A stretch of 64,000 nt of DNA from Candidatus Magnetocorallium paracelense. Lineage in GTDB: Bacteria > Nitrospirota > Thermodesulfovibrionia > Thermodesulfovibrionales > Magnetobacteriaceae. The DNA lies in assembly GCA_029001845.1 (NCBI GenBank), contig JAREWP010000070.1, forward strand, positions 1 to 64,000, written 5' to 3'. A program made the translations under genes and the position numbers. Shown here piece by piece: positions 17,688 through 27,241 of the stretch (positions are counted from its first letter, which is position 1; every line of letters starts with the position of its first letter). The notes under the pieces are model-generated. The model was not told the DNA's origin. It worked only from the letters and a program-made list of their open reading frames with translations, and did no database searches.

Positions 17688-17815
17688 CAATCACTTAAGG
17701 GGTAAAGCACCTCCCGACGGAAGCAGGTCATGTTTGAGAAGGCGCAGCGAAGCGGAGCCTTCGAGTTTAGCAGGTGAAGGCGGATAGTGCTTTGCTCCTT
17801 GAGTGAATGACAGTG
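17688..17815 (+). mobile_element. MITE family 1, copy C (degenerate ends)
   Basis: 128 bp. The core (GTCATGTTTGAGAAGGCGCA and following) is near identical to other copies, but the left end lacks about six bases (CAATCACTT instead of CAATACCATTAACTT). The right end reads GAATGACAGTG. No clear target duplication is visible, consistent with an older insertion. It truncates the adjoining Rpn-like remnant. Confidence 0.8.
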
Positions 17816-17908
17816 TCTTATGAACTATGCAGTTCCTGAGAAACCTGATGATAGTCACTGCTAAAAAGGTACTATGCAAACCTTTTCTTAGGACAGGGCG
17901 CATTATCT

Positions 17909-18046
17909 AAAAAAAGCATTTAGCTGTCAGCTATCAGCTTTTAAATTGCAACACTTTACAGTTCAAAGCACATTCACCCATAAGGTGAAGCTTATTATTG
18001 GCAGAATATCAATACTTTCCCTGGCTGAAGGCTGACGGCTGTTTTT
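17909..18046 (+). repeat. Repeat family 2, copy a
   Basis: 138 bp. Begins AAAAAAAGCATTTAGCTGTC and ends GGCTGACGGCTGTTTTT, with an internal TTCACCCATAAGGTGAA hairpin followed by GCTTATTATTGGCA. Full-length relatives are at 28178, 43840 and 62914. Ends form approximate inverted repeats (AAAACAGC / GCTGTTTT type). The rest of 17816-18252 has no recognised gene. Confidence 0.8.
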
Positions 18047-18252
18047 ATGATTATTCATTTAAGTTCATTATACATGAAAGCTTTGCAGGACGGCAATTGG
18101 TTTTTGCATTGCAGGTCTCATAAATTCATGCTGGTCCATAGTATGTTGACTACTTGAAAACAAAGAATGTTTTGCTGAAGTAACTACTGTTTTTAAGGAC
18201 AAATGGACTTGTTTTTAAATCCAGGTCGGTATACTCAAAACAAAAGGTACAC

Positions 18253-19428
18253 TTAAAATTTCACCCGCTGCCCTGCCCGCAGTTCCTCAATTCCGTAATG
18301 AGTATCGCGCCATGATATCCCTTTGTTTAGCCGACATTTGATCCACGATCTCAATAAAATATAGGAGATTAGCAGGACACCGAAAGGGGAAAGAAGAGAA
18401 GGCAGAAAATCGTATTTCACCTTCATTTTACTAACTATCCCTGTGATTGCCAAAAGCAGAAACACTGTAAGAGCGGCAGTCCACAGGTAGGGTATGTTAA
18501 AACAAACAGATGCAGCTAATGGCGCCGCTCCATAGGAGGTCAACAGGAGAGTTGAAAGGAATAATTTTTTAAAGCCATACTCTGTAATGGCGACGGCATT
18601 TTTTTCCAGTCCCCGAATCATGGCTCCTAAAGAGGGATACCAGGTAACGTTAATATCCCCCTTTGAAAGAAGAAACCGGGGTTTCGCCCCTTTGCGACTC
18701 ATCATCAACCCCAGCCCCACATCGTCGATAACTTCCATCCTGAGCCATGGAAAGCCCTCGGTTTTATCGAAAAAGGATTTCCTGACCAGATTAAATCCCC
18801 CTGCGCCGATATAGGCATTAGAGTTCTTTCTACCTATTTCTCCTGCCTTTAATCCCTGTAAAAAAAAGACGCCAAATGTTTGGGCTGCTACTTTCAACCA
18901 GAAGGAAGGAAGATTGATAAAAGGGAGAATCACAAGATGATCCGCCTGTTCATCGGTAGCAATGGAAAGGGCCTTCTTAAAGGAATCCTTTTTAAAATGA
19001 ACATCGGCGTCTGTATACAAGATCCATTCGCCTCCGGCCTTTTGCGTACCTCTGTGCAGAGCATTGACCTTACCGAGCCATCCTTCAGGAAGAGTTTCTA
19101 TATGAAAAACTTTTAAGCGTAAGTCTTTGAGTGCGAGTTGATCGATAATCTTTCCTGTATCGTCATCAGAGCGATCATTAACAGCGATTATCTCCAGGTT
19201 CGGATAATCCAGATGAAGAAGTGTAGTCATCGCCTTTTCGATAGTGTCCGCTTCGTTTCTGGCGGCGACGATAACACTTACAGGCGGAAAGTTTTCAAGA
19301 GAGGCAGGCGATTGATTTTCAAATAATTTAAGGGCGAGAAATACACGGACGACCTGAAAAAGGTGAATGCTCCATATAAAGCAGTTCAATATCACATAGA
19401 TCGCTATAAGCCGGTCATAAATACTCAC
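18253..19428 (-). CDS. Membrane-associated family 2 glycosyltransferase
   Basis: 391 aa. One N-terminal membrane helix (about 5-32), then a GT-A catalytic domain: VSVIVAARNEADTIEKAMTT, IIAVNDRSDDDTG, LPEGWLGKVNALHRG, and the DxD motif in LYTDADVHF. About three C-terminal helices follow (about 295-375). The layout resembles HpnB/CrtQ-like transferases acting on lipid acceptors, but the acceptor is unknown. GTG start. It is the last gene of the ROK-lepA-lepB-ribE-ribBA run, 14 bp after ribBA. Confidence 0.85.
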   Translation of the reverse strand: MSIYDRLIAIYVILNCFIWSIHLFQVVRVFLALKLFENQSPASLENFPPVSVIVAARNEADTIEKAMTTLLHLDYPNLEIIAVNDRSDDDTGKIIDQLALKDLRLKVFHIETLPEGWLGKVNALHRGTQKAGGEWILYTDADVHFKKDSFKKALSIATDEQADHLVILPFINLPSFWLKVAAQTFGVFFLQGLKAGEIGRKNSNAYIGAGGFNLVRKSFFDKTEGFPWLRMEVIDDVGLGLMMSRKGAKPRFLLSKGDINVTWYPSLGAMIRGLEKNAVAITEYGFKKLFLSTLLLTSYGAAPLAASVCFNIPYLWTAALTVFLLLAITGIVSKMKVKYDFLPSLLSPFGVLLISYILLRSWIKCRLNKGISWRDTHYGIEELRAGQRVKF

Positions 19429-19442
19429 GATTTATTTATATC

Positions 19443-20663
19443 TTACTCCACCTCTTCCAATATATGTCCCAGTTTTTTCTTTTTTGTTTTCAAATAAACG
19501 ATATTTTTATCATGAGGCTTTGCTTCGATAGATACTCTTTCTACGACTTTCAGACCATATCCCTCAAGGCCGACAATTTTTCTGGGATTGTTGGTCATTA
19601 AGCGTATCTTTTTAATCCCCAACTCTACAAGAATTTGAGCGCCTATGCCGTAATCCCTCAAATCGTCCTTAAAACCGAGTTTCAGGTTTGCTTCTACGGT
19701 ATCCATACCCTGATCCTGGAGTTCATAAGCTTTAAACTTATTCTCAAGCCCGATCCCCCTGCCCTCCTGTCTCATATAGAGAATGACTCCGTTTCCTTCC
19801 TGCTCCATAAAGGCCATGGCGCTTTTAAGCTGATCACCGCAGTCACAGCGTTTCGATCCGAAAACGTCGCCTGTAAGGCATTCGGAATGGACCCGTACAA
19901 GGACCGGTTTGTCAGGTGAAAGCTCTCCTTTGACAAGAGCCAGATGGATATTATCGTCTACAGCATTATTATAGGAAATGGCCTTAAAATCGCCTCCATA
20001 TCTTGTCGGCATCCTGACCTCGGCAGTCTTTTTAACAAGCAGCTCATTTCTCATTCTGTATTCGATAAGGTCTTTTACTGTGATAATTTTCATGGCGTGA
20101 GTCTTGGCGAATTCAACTAATTCAGGGACACGGGACATGGTGCCATCGTCGTTCATAATTTCACAAATAACACCTGCCGGCTGTAAACCGGCGAGCCTTG
20201 CAATATCGACCGATCCTTCGGTCTGCCCCGCCCTTTGCAATACGCCCCCCGGTTTGGACTTTAAGGGGAAAACATGACCGGGCCTGGCAATTTCTTCGGG
20301 GCCGACTTTCGGGTCTATCGCCGTCAAGATCGTCTTCGCCCTGTCATGGGCGGAAATACCTGTAGTTACGCCATGTCTCGCTTCGATGGAAACCGTAAAG
20401 GCAGTTCCGAAAGAAGAGGTGTTGTCGCTGGTCATTAATGGCAGTTTCAGCGCCTCTACTCTTTCCGGGGTCAGACTGAGGCATATGAGACCTCTTCCGA
20501 ACTTCGCCATGAAATTTATAGACTCAGGTGTAATCTTTTCGGCGGCGATACAAAGATCGCCTTCGTTTTCCCTGTCTTCGTCATCGACGAGTATCACCAT
20601 GCGCCCTTCTCTGATTTCCTCTATGGCTTGTTCTATTGTATTAAATTTATATTTACTTCTCAT
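19443..20663 (-). CDS. ribBA: Bifunctional DHBP synthase/GTP cyclohydrolase II RibBA
   Basis: 406 aa. N-terminal DHBP synthase domain (1-~200): [20 protein letters not shown] and [21 protein letters not shown]-terminal GTP cyclohydrolase II domain (~205-400): [20 protein letters not shown], with the zinc cysteines C..C.C, and [15 protein letters not shown]. It supplies both precursors of riboflavin, from ribulose 5-phosphate and GTP. It overlaps ribE by 4 bp (ATGA). No FMN riboswitch was noticed; expression probably follows the upstream lep genes. Confidence 0.95.
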   Translation of the reverse strand: MRSKYKFNTIEQAIEEIREGRMVILVDDEDRENEGDLCIAAEKITPESINFMAKFGRGLICLSLTPERVEALKLPLMTSDNTSSFGTAFTVSIEARHGVTTGISAHDRAKTILTAIDPKVGPEEIARPGHVFPLKSKPGGVLQRAGQTEGSVDIARLAGLQPAGVICEIMNDDGTMSRVPELVEFAKTHAMKIITVKDLIEYRMRNELLVKKTAEVRMPTRYGGDFKAISYNNAVDDNIHLALVKGELSPDKPVLVRVHSECLTGDVFGSKRCDCGDQLKSAMAFMEQEGNGVILYMRQEGRGIGLENKFKAYELQDQGMDTVEANLKLGFKDDLRDYGIGAQILVELGIKKIRLMTNNPRKIVGLEGYGLKVVERVSIEAKPHDKNIVYLKTKKKKLGHILEEVE

Positions 20664-21319
20664 TTAAAATATCCCCCGTCTCTGAGTTTATTCAACAATT
20701 GCATATCATTGTTTTTTTTTGCGCCATTACTGTATATTGATACAAATTTTTCCACATACTTACCGATTATATCTGCTTCCAGGTTCACTCTGTCTCCCTT
20801 ACCCTTCACGGCAAGAGTCGTAATCAGAAGAGTATGGGGGATTATAACCAGGGAAAATCCTTCTTCACTCAGCTCTGCAACGGTCAGGCTGATTCCGTCC
20901 ACTGCTATGGATCCCTTTTTTACGAGATATTTCATAACACTATCGGGAGCTTTAATCTCGTAAGTAACAGCACCCCCGGTTTGGGTTTTCGATACAATTT
21001 CACCGACTCCGTCCACATGTCCGGTTACAATATGACCTCCGAACCTGCTATCGTGCCCCATGGCTCGTTCCAAATTGACCGGCGATCCGGCGGAGAGTTC
21101 GTCTATGTTCGTATTTCTTCTGGTCTCTTCGGAGACTTCGAAATACATAATCCCTGTCTCCATTTTCGAAATTGTAAGACAGACTCCGTTAATGGCTATG
21201 CTGTCACCAAGGGAAGAGGTCGACGAGATATCGGGATGTCTTATTCCCAGTTCGTTAATGTTTCTGATTCTTTTTACTGATGCTGTCTCGCCTTTCGATT
21301 CTATAATACCTGTAAACAT
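20660..21319 (-). CDS. ribE: Riboflavin synthase, alpha chain
   Basis: 219 aa with the two tandem lumazine-binding domains of the family. Domain 1 starts [11 protein letters not shown] and contains [12 protein letters not shown]; domain 2 contains [17 protein letters not shown] and [12 protein letters not shown]. The enzyme dismutates two 6,7-dimethyl-8-ribityllumazine molecules to riboflavin. It lies between the small membrane protein gene and ribBA; ribD and ribH are not in the window. Confidence 0.95.
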   Translation of the reverse strand: MFTGIIESKGETASVKRIRNINELGIRHPDISSTSSLGDSIAINGVCLTISKMETGIMYFEVSEETRRNTNIDELSAGSPVNLERAMGHDSRFGGHIVTGHVDGVGEIVSKTQTGGAVTYEIKAPDSVMKYLVKKGSIAVDGISLTVAELSEEGFSLVIIPHTLLITTLAVKGKGDRVNLEADIIGKYVEKFVSIYSNGAKKNNDMQLLNKLRDGGYFK

Positions 21320-21325
21320 CCCGAC

Positions 21326-21673
21326 CTAATTTGTTACGTCTATATCGAAGTAAAGCGTTTTCTTATAGCGTCCGAATAAATTGACTGTCTCGTACCAAGA
21401 CATCTGTATTCTTAACATGTCGTCCTTCAACTCTACAAAAATGTCTTTTTTATCTATAACGATACCGTTATTAATGGCTGTGTCGAAGACCATTTTAGCG
21501 GGGCGCTTCTTGTTTGTAAATGTAAGTCTCGATATCTCTTTTACCTCTATGTTCATCATGGTATATCTGTAATAGGGAACTGAAAATTTGAAAGCTGCGT
21601 ATAAGAAAACAGCAATGAGGGAGATTTTAAATACCGGCCCCACCCACCCTTTATTATTGTGTATATGTTTCAT
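21326..21673 (-). CDS. DUF4845-like single-pass membrane protein
   Basis: 115 aa with one N-terminal membrane helix (about 13-30, WVGPVFKISLIAVFLYAAFK) and a small extracytoplasmic domain ending in WYETVNLFGRYKKTLYFDID. Proteins of this size and topology, with a similar W-Y-E...F motif, are often encoded beside lepB (DUF4845 in gammaproteobacteria). Start overlaps the lepB stop by 4 bp. Function unknown; position suggests a link with membrane protein processing. Confidence 0.6.
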   Translation of the reverse strand: MKHIHNNKGWVGPVFKISLIAVFLYAAFKFSVPYYRYTMMNIEVKEISRLTFTNKKRPAKMVFDTAINNGIVIDKKDIFVELKDDMLRIQMSWYETVNLFGRYKKTLYFDIDVTN

Positions 21674-22317
21674 TTAATCAATTTACCCATTCTGCCAAAA
21701 CGGGGCCAACTTTTTTCTTTATTCCAGGACCAGTAAATAATAAAGGCCTCTCCTTTTACCAGCTTAAGGTCTACAAATCCCCAGAAGCGGCTGTCGTAAC
21801 TTTGCTCCCGATTATCCCCCATTACGAAAAGTTTGCCCTTAGGTACAATGCGGGGGCCATAATTATCTCTCCTGTTTCCCGAAATATCCGATCCTTTGTC
21901 AGTGTGTTGAACATAAGGTTCTTTTACAGGTTCACCGTTTACAAATACAACTTTATTTTCTATCTTTATGGTATCGCCTTCTTTGGCAATGACTCTTTTG
22001 ATAAAATCTCGTTTAGGATCTTTAGGGAACTTAAATACAACGGGATCGCCTCTGTCGGGGTTTTTAAAGACCAGTATTTTTTTGTCGGTAAAAGGTATGC
22101 GGAGCCCGTAAATAAATTTATTGACCAATATATGGTCTCCTATCAGCAGAGTAGGGATCATAGATCCTGAGGGTATTTTAAATGCCTGTACTACGAAAGC
22201 TCTGATTATCAACGCCAAAATCAGAGCTGTTATTATCGCCTCTGCATACTCTCTAAAAAGGCTTTTCTTTTTCTCATGCAGTCCTGCACTCCTCTTTCCA
22301 CTGATTGAGAGGACCAT
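21670..22317 (-). CDS. lepB: Signal peptidase I LepB
   Basis: 215 aa. Membrane helix at about 25-45, then the catalytic Ser region FKIPSGSMIPTLLIGDHILV, the Lys region DPKRDFIKRVIAKEGDTI, and the conserved late box FVMGDNREQSYDSRFWGFV. It cleaves signal peptides of exported proteins on the outer face of the cytoplasmic membrane. Its ATG shares one base with the lepA stop, indicating translational coupling within the lepA-lepB-rib run. Confidence 0.95.
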   Translation of the reverse strand: MVLSISGKRSAGLHEKKKSLFREYAEAIITALILALIIRAFVVQAFKIPSGSMIPTLLIGDHILVNKFIYGLRIPFTDKKILVFKNPDRGDPVVFKFPKDPKRDFIKRVIAKEGDTIKIENKVVFVNGEPVKEPYVQHTDKGSDISGNRRDNYGPRIVPKGKLFVMGDNREQSYDSRFWGFVDLKLVKGEAFIIYWSWNKEKSWPRFGRMGKLIK

Positions 22318-24107
22318 TATTCCACCCCCACAACAGTCAGAAACGCCTCTTGGGGAATCTCGATTCTGCCAACCTGTCTCATCCTTTTTTTCCCTTCCTT
22401 CTGTTTTTCAAGCAATTTCCTCTTTCTGGTTATATCGCCTCCATAACATTTTGCTATTACGTCTTTTCTCATGGCCTTAACTGTCTCTCTGGCGATCACT
22501 TTTTTTCCTATAGCCGCCTGAATGGCGATTTCAAACATCTGCCTGGGTATGACCTTTCTCAAACTCTCCACAACATGCCTCCCCTTATAGTAAGCCTTAT
22601 CGTTATGTACGATTAATGAGAGCGCGTCTATGGATTCGCCGTTTATCAGTATGTCCAGTTTCACGAGTTTAGCCTCTCTGTAACCTATGAATTCATAGTC
22701 CAGCGAAGCATATCCCTTTGAGGACGATTTTAGTTTATCGTAAAAATCCCATAAAATTTCATTCATCGGAAACTCATATACAATCATAATTCTCTCTTTG
22801 CCGAAATAGGAAAAATCCTTCTGCTCTCCTCTTCTTGACTGGCACAGATCCAGGAGATTTCCCAGAAACGCCTCAGGTACGAATATCGTGGCCTTGATGT
22901 ACGGTTCTTCCAGGAGCAGATAATTTTCCGGAAGTTGAGAGGGATTGTCGATATGGATGACGGCGCCATCCTGTCCGGTGACCCTGTATATTACAGTCGG
23001 GGCTGTACTTATCAATTCGAGATTGAACTCGCGCTCAAGTCTCTCTTTTATAATTTCCATGTGTAAAAGTCCTAAAAAGCCGCATCTGTAACCGAACCCC
23101 AGGGCGCTCGAGCTTTCGGCCTCGAACACAAAGGATGCATCGTTGAGTCTGAGTTTAAGGAGTGCGTCCTTTAAATCGTTATACCGCTGCGTCTCTGTAG
23201 GATACAGGCCGCAAAAGACCATTGGTTTTATATCTTTATAACCCGGCAACGGATTGGCGGCCGGATTTTTTGCTTCCGTTATCGTGTCGCCGATATGGGA
23301 ATCGCTGACATTTTTAATGTTCGCCGAGATAAAACCTACTTCTCCGCTCGTCAAAGCCTTAACGTTAAAGGGTTTAGGGGTAAATATACCTGTCTCCATT
23401 ACCTCGAACTCCTTACCGGTTGACATCATCTTAATTTTCATACCCGGTTTTATAATACCGTCAAAGACCCTGATAAGAATGATTACGCCCTTGTAATTAT
23501 CGAACCAGGAGTCGAAGATCAGAGCAGTCAGAGGTTTATTGTCGTCCCCTTTGGGAGGGGGAACGAGCCTGATAATGGATTCCAGTATTTCCTTAATTCC
23601 CGTTCCTTTTTTTGCGGATGTAAGAACGGCCTCGGAGCTGTCGATTCCAAGGGCGTCTTCAATCTGCTCTCTTATTCTTTCCGGTTCGGCCTGGGGCAGG
23701 TCGATCTTGTTAATAACAGGGATTAATTCCAGATCGTGGTCAACGGCCAGATAGGCGTTTGCAACGGTTTGGGCCTCGACGCCCTGTGTGGAATCGACTA
23801 CAAGCAAAGCGCCTTCACAAGATGCGAGGCTCCGCGACACCTCATATGAAAAGTCCACATGACCGGGCGTGTCGAGCAGGTTTAAAGTATACTCCACACC
23901 GTCCTCTGCCTTATACAGTATCCTGACGGCATGGGCCTTGATCGTGATGCCCCTTTCCTGCTCCAGATCCATAGAGTCCAGCACCTGCTTTTTCATCTCT
24001 TTAACGCTAAGGGCGCCGGTCATCTCAAGGAATCTGTCAGCGAGAGTGGATTTCCCGTGATCTATATGTGCGATAATCGAGAAGTTTCTAATATTTCTAT
24101 TCGCCAT
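22317..24107 (-). CDS. lepA: Elongation factor 4 (LepA)
   Basis: 596 aa, standard LepA length. GTPase motifs: [20 protein letters not shown] (P-loop), [16 protein letters not shown] (G3) and [11 protein letters not shown] (G4). The LepA-specific C-terminal domain ends with the [20 protein letters not shown] box. LepA is a ribosome-associated GTPase that acts on translation. It overlaps the ROK gene upstream by 11 bp and lepB downstream by one base. Confidence 0.96.
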   Translation of the reverse strand: MANRNIRNFSIIAHIDHGKSTLADRFLEMTGALSVKEMKKQVLDSMDLEQERGITIKAHAVRILYKAEDGVEYTLNLLDTPGHVDFSYEVSRSLASCEGALLVVDSTQGVEAQTVANAYLAVDHDLELIPVINKIDLPQAEPERIREQIEDALGIDSSEAVLTSAKKGTGIKEILESIIRLVPPPKGDDNKPLTALIFDSWFDNYKGVIILIRVFDGIIKPGMKIKMMSTGKEFEVMETGIFTPKPFNVKALTSGEVGFISANIKNVSDSHIGDTITEAKNPAANPLPGYKDIKPMVFCGLYPTETQRYNDLKDALLKLRLNDASFVFEAESSSALGFGYRCGFLGLLHMEIIKERLEREFNLELISTAPTVIYRVTGQDGAVIHIDNPSQLPENYLLLEEPYIKATIFVPEAFLGNLLDLCQSRRGEQKDFSYFGKERIMIVYEFPMNEILWDFYDKLKSSSKGYASLDYEFIGYREAKLVKLDILINGESIDALSLIVHNDKAYYKGRHVVESLRKVIPRQMFEIAIQAAIGKKVIARETVKAMRKDVIAKCYGGDITRKRKLLEKQKEGKKRMRQVGRIEIPQEAFLTVVGVE

Positions 24108-25026
24108 TTACGAAAGACATACAAGCGGCGCCGGTCAGACCTGCATCGTCGCCGAGAGCGGAAGCCATAATCCTGGTTTTATCGAAAAGCCCCTTAAAAG
24201 CTCTGCCTGAAGCCTCTTCTATAGCTTCTTTGACATAAATATCCCAGGCGCCGGTAAGCCCGCCTGTAAGAATTACGGCTTCGGGACTAAATATATTGAC
24301 TGCGTTTGCTATTCCGATGCCCAGATATCGCCCTGCGTTTTTTAATTCCCCCAGCGCCAGTGCATCGCCTTCAAGAGCTTGTTTGAAAATCTCTTTGGGA
24401 GTAATTGAAGAACCTTCTCCCTTCCAATCCCTGCTTAAAGATGTAACTGTACCCGATGTGATCTCTTTTAGAACCGAATTACTTATGGCCCTGGCGCCTG
24501 CATAGGCTTCCAGGCAACCCTTTCCGCCGCAGGGGCAGCTTCTCCCATCCGGTTCGACCGTCATATGGCCAAGCTCCGCGGCGATATCGAGCAATGAATT
24601 ATCATATATTACTCCACAGCCGATGCCGGTGCCCAAGGTAAGCATTACGAAAGATTTCAATCCCTTTCCCGCACCGGCAAAACTCTCTCCCAAGGCGGCA
24701 AGGGCGGCGTCGTTGTCGAGATATACGGGTACGCCAAATTTGTCTTTCAAAATTCTGACAATGTCTATTCCTTCGATACCTGGTATATTCGGCGAAGACG
24801 TTATCGTTCCCCTCTCTTTGTCAACGGTGCCTGCAATAGCCAACCCGATGCCTTTTAGTCCGCTCTCGTACAGTTCTTCGAGCAGACCGAAAAGATTATT
24901 TAAAAAGTCTCCGGAACAGCGGGTCTTCTGTTTTCTTCGTACAACCCCGTTGATGTCCACCAGCGCCGCACGGATGTTGGTTCCACCAAGGTCTACGCCA
25001 ATGGCGGGGCCGCTTGTATTATTCAT
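24097..25026 (-). CDS. ROK-family sugar kinase (glucokinase-like)
   Basis: 309 aa. N-terminal phosphate loop [20 protein letters not shown], a [13 protein letters not shown] motif, and the ROK zinc site [20 protein letters not shown], then CLEAYAG. No N-terminal HTH, so this is a kinase, not a ROK repressor. Likely phosphorylates glucose or a related hexose; substrate not determinable by sight. First gene of the lepA-lepB-rib-glycosyltransferase run, whose 3' end overlaps lepA. Confidence 0.88.
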   Translation of the reverse strand: MNNTSGPAIGVDLGGTNIRAALVDINGVVRRKQKTRCSGDFLNNLFGLLEELYESGLKGIGLAIAGTVDKERGTITSSPNIPGIEGIDIVRILKDKFGVPVYLDNDAALAALGESFAGAGKGLKSFVMLTLGTGIGCGVIYDNSLLDIAAELGHMTVEPDGRSCPCGGKGCLEAYAGARAISNSVLKEITSGTVTSLSRDWKGEGSSITPKEIFKQALEGDALALGELKNAGRYLGIGIANAVNIFSPEAVILTGGLTGAWDIYVKEAIEEASGRAFKGLFDKTRIMASALGDDAGLTGAACMSFVNGE

Positions 25027-25400
25027 AATATTCTATAAACATGTAAGAATTTAAAAGCTGGGATTCAAAATTATTTTTATTTTAATTCCCCCCTGAACTA
25101 AAAAATCTTTGAAACTGTAAACCTTTCAATGGATTCTATAATACAAAAAAACAAATTACTAACACTGATAAACTGATTATTATACACTCCTGTGATTCAT
25201 TTTAGCCACATAATAGATTTAAGCTCTTGAAAAAACCGATTTTAGGGTTGGTGGGGCGGAATCGCCGGTTATGAACTTTTTGATACTTTTCCTTTATTTT
25301 TCGCTTGTAAAATGGCGGTAAATTAGTTTAGACTATGATTAATTTGCTGTATATTGCGATTGTAGGGAGCATTAATTTTAATCGTAAATTCGGAACCTTT
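25027..25400. other. Divergent intergenic region
   Basis: Lies between the ROK gene (minus) and the acidic surface protein (plus). No gene recognised. A short in-frame extension upstream of 25401 starting at 25335 was not used, because it would bury the signal peptide. Confidence 0.5.
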
Positions 25401-26402
25401 ATGAAAAAGAAAATTATAACATTAATACTTCTTCTAATACCACTCATGGCCGTTGCCGGTGACGACGCAAAGATTATGCCTGAAAAATGGGCGCCCTTTC
25501 AGTTTTCTATCTGGGCTCCGGGGCAGGTCTTTGACAAAGAGTACGATATCCTCGGTATGCGGTTAAGCATGATTTACGGCTCTAACAGAGACATCTGGGG
25601 CTTTGACGTCGGTTTCGGAGTTAATGCCACACGCGACATGTACGGAATACAAATGGCTATGCTCGTAAATAAGGTAAGAGACGTCTTTGGCATCCAAATG
25701 TCCAGTCTTTTAAATGACGCCAAGGGTGCGATCTATGGCATGCAGTTCTCAATGATTAATTTCGCTACAAATGCGGGAGGCATTCAGGTAGGAATGTTTA
25801 ATTACGCAAAAAATATGGCCGGAATGCAGTTCGGATTAATAAATGTGATACACAACGGCTGGCTTCCGGTCTTTCCAATGATGAATATCGGATTTTCAAT
25901 GGGAGAGTCGCATGACGAAACCGGCGCCGGTGAGGATGCAGATGAAGAGGAAGAGATGGAAGACGATGAGGATGCAGACGAAGACGAGGGTGAGGATGAA
26001 GATGTAGAAGATGAAGAGAGTGATGACAGTGATAGCGAGGAAGCAGATGAGAACGATGACACCGATACTGAGGAAGCAGAAGATGAAGAGAGTGATGACG
26101 GTGATAGCGAGGAAGCAGATGAGAACGATGACACCGATACCGGGGAAGCAGAAGATGAAGAGAGTGATGATACTGAAAGCGCACAGGCAGCAGACGAAGA
26201 TGTAGAGAATGCCGACAGCGAGGAAACAGAAAAGGAAGATACGGAAGCAGTCGAGATGGAAGAATCGCAGGAATCAGAAGATAGAAGTATTGAGGAAACG
26301 GAGAATGACGAAGTAACAGAGGAAGAGGAAGTCGATGAAATTGAGGAAGAAGAGACAGAGAATGAGGAACCGGAAGAGGAGCTGTCAGAATCGGAGCTAT
26401 AA
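25401..26402 (+). CDS. Exported LA_2272-like repeat protein with hyperacidic C-terminal tail
   Basis: 333 aa from the ATG at 25401, which gives a clear signal peptide (MKKKIITLILLLIPLMAVAG). Residues about 45-170 are a series of short related units built on GxQ(M/F/V): MYGIQMAMLVN, VFGIQMSSLLN, IYGMQFSMINF, AGGIQVGMFNY, MAGMQFGLINV. This is like LA_2272 surface-repeat proteins and suggests a beta-rich surface or outer-membrane structure. From about residue 172 to the end the protein is almost purely Asp/Glu/Ser/Thr (about 160 residues), probably disordered and strongly anionic; metal (e.g. Ca2+) binding is possible but is inference. The tail includes a DNA tandem repeat at 26010. Confidence 0.7.
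   Translation: MKKKIITLILLLIPLMAVAGDDAKIMPEKWAPFQFSIWAPGQVFDKEYDILGMRLSMIYGSNRDIWGFDVGFGVNATRDMYGIQMAMLVNKVRDVFGIQMSSLLNDAKGAIYGMQFSMINFATNAGGIQVGMFNYAKNMAGMQFGLINVIHNGWLPVFPMMNIGFSMGESHDETGAGEDADEEEEMEDDEDADEDEGEDEDVEDEESDDSDSEEADENDDTDTEEAEDEESDDGDSEEADENDDTDTGEAEDEESDDTESAQAADEDVENADSEETEKEDTEAVEMEESQESEDRSIEETENDEVTEEEEVDEIEEEETENEEPEEELSESEL
26010..26171 (+). repeat. 72-bp tandem repeat in the acidic tail
   Basis: Two full units (26010-26081, 26082-26153) and a quarter unit beginning at 26154. Units are nearly identical, starting GATGAAGAGAGTGATGA, and encode 24 residues each, so length changes keep the frame. Confidence 0.9.
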
Positions 26403-26614
26403 GAGCTCACAAGTTACTTTCAGAAATCGGATTATTAATCCATACCACGAACCTCCATTTTAGTATGAAGCAAATGTTGACAACAGGTGCTCCATCACTA
26501 TCAACCAAGCACTCTTTTTACCGTTATTTATGAGTTACTTCAACTCTAATGTAATAAAGATTCTTCCTTCCGGTGACTTCATACTTAGTATAATTACCTT
26601 AAGGAGTTAATTGT

Positions 26615-27187
26615 ATGAGGTTAATTATGAGAATTGTTTTAAAAGTAACATCACTGTCTATATTGTTTGGACTCTCTTTTCTGATTTTTTTTGCTCCATC
26701 GAAAGTCCTTAGCACAGAGAGATTAAAGGTCGGAGAGCCTGCACCGGAGTGGGTCATTTCGGAGTGGATTAACAGTAATCCCCTTACTTTGAGAGAATTA
26801 CGAGGGAAAGTGGTGGTGATCGATTTTTTTCAACTCTGGTGTCCCGGCTGCAATAACTTTTCCATACCCCTGATGTTCAAGTGGGAGAAGAAGTTTAAGG
26901 ATTATCCCGATATCAGATTTATAAGCATTCATACGGTCTTTGAAGGCCATGATTATCAAAGTCCAAAGAGATTAAAGGCGTTCGTTAAGGAAAAGGGAAT
27001 AAATCATCCCGTGGGTATAGACAGTTATGTAAGTGACCGTAGGTTACCGGAAACAATGATCCGTTATCAAACTCGAGGGACACCGGAAATGGCTGTTATT
27101 GACAAGAACGGGATATTAAGATTTAAGCGTTTCGGAGGTTTCGATACCAAAGAAGCGGAGAGCCTTATCAAAAGCTTACTCAAATAA
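26615..27187 (+). CDS. Exported thioredoxin-like (TlpA-type) protein
   Basis: 190 aa. N-terminal hydrophobic signal or anchor (about 5-29), then a thioredoxin fold: EPAPEWVISEWINS, LRGKVVVIDFFQLWCPGCNN with redox motif CPGC, and the cis-Pro region RGTPEMAVIDKNGILRFKRF. Likely a periplasmic disulfide reductase or a peroxiredoxin-like oxidoreductase. AAGGAG lies 8 bases before the ATG. Monocistronic, convergent with dapB. Confidence 0.82.
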   Translation: MRLIMRIVLKVTSLSILFGLSFLIFFAPSKVLSTERLKVGEPAPEWVISEWINSNPLTLRELRGKVVVIDFFQLWCPGCNNFSIPLMFKWEKKFKDYPDIRFISIHTVFEGHDYQSPKRLKAFVKEKGINHPVGIDSYVSDRRLPETMIRYQTRGTPEMAVIDKNGILRFKRFGGFDTKEAESLIKSLLK

Positions 27188-27209
27188 TAATAGACGTTAC
27201 TTTTTTTCA

Positions 27210-27230
27210 GGGCGGACGAAAGGCCCGCCC
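27210..27230. terminator. GC hairpin between convergent genes
   Basis: GGGCGG (27210-27215) pairs with CCGCCC (27225-27230) in the 54-bp space between the thioredoxin-like gene and dapB. No uridine run follows in either direction, so it may be only a weak bidirectional terminator. Confidence 0.4.
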
Positions 27231-27241
27231 CGGTGGAAAAA

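Noticed and set aside
17691-17903. 70-codon minus-strand frame across MITE copy C
   Set aside because: Composed mainly of the repeat sequence and present only because the element is open in that frame; no ribosome binding site.
25802-26410. Long minus-strand frame of about 200 codons, almost all serine
   Set aside because: It is the mirror of the Asp/Glu-rich tail; GAN codons read in reverse give Ser-rich nonsense. The plus-strand frame has a signal peptide and domain structure.
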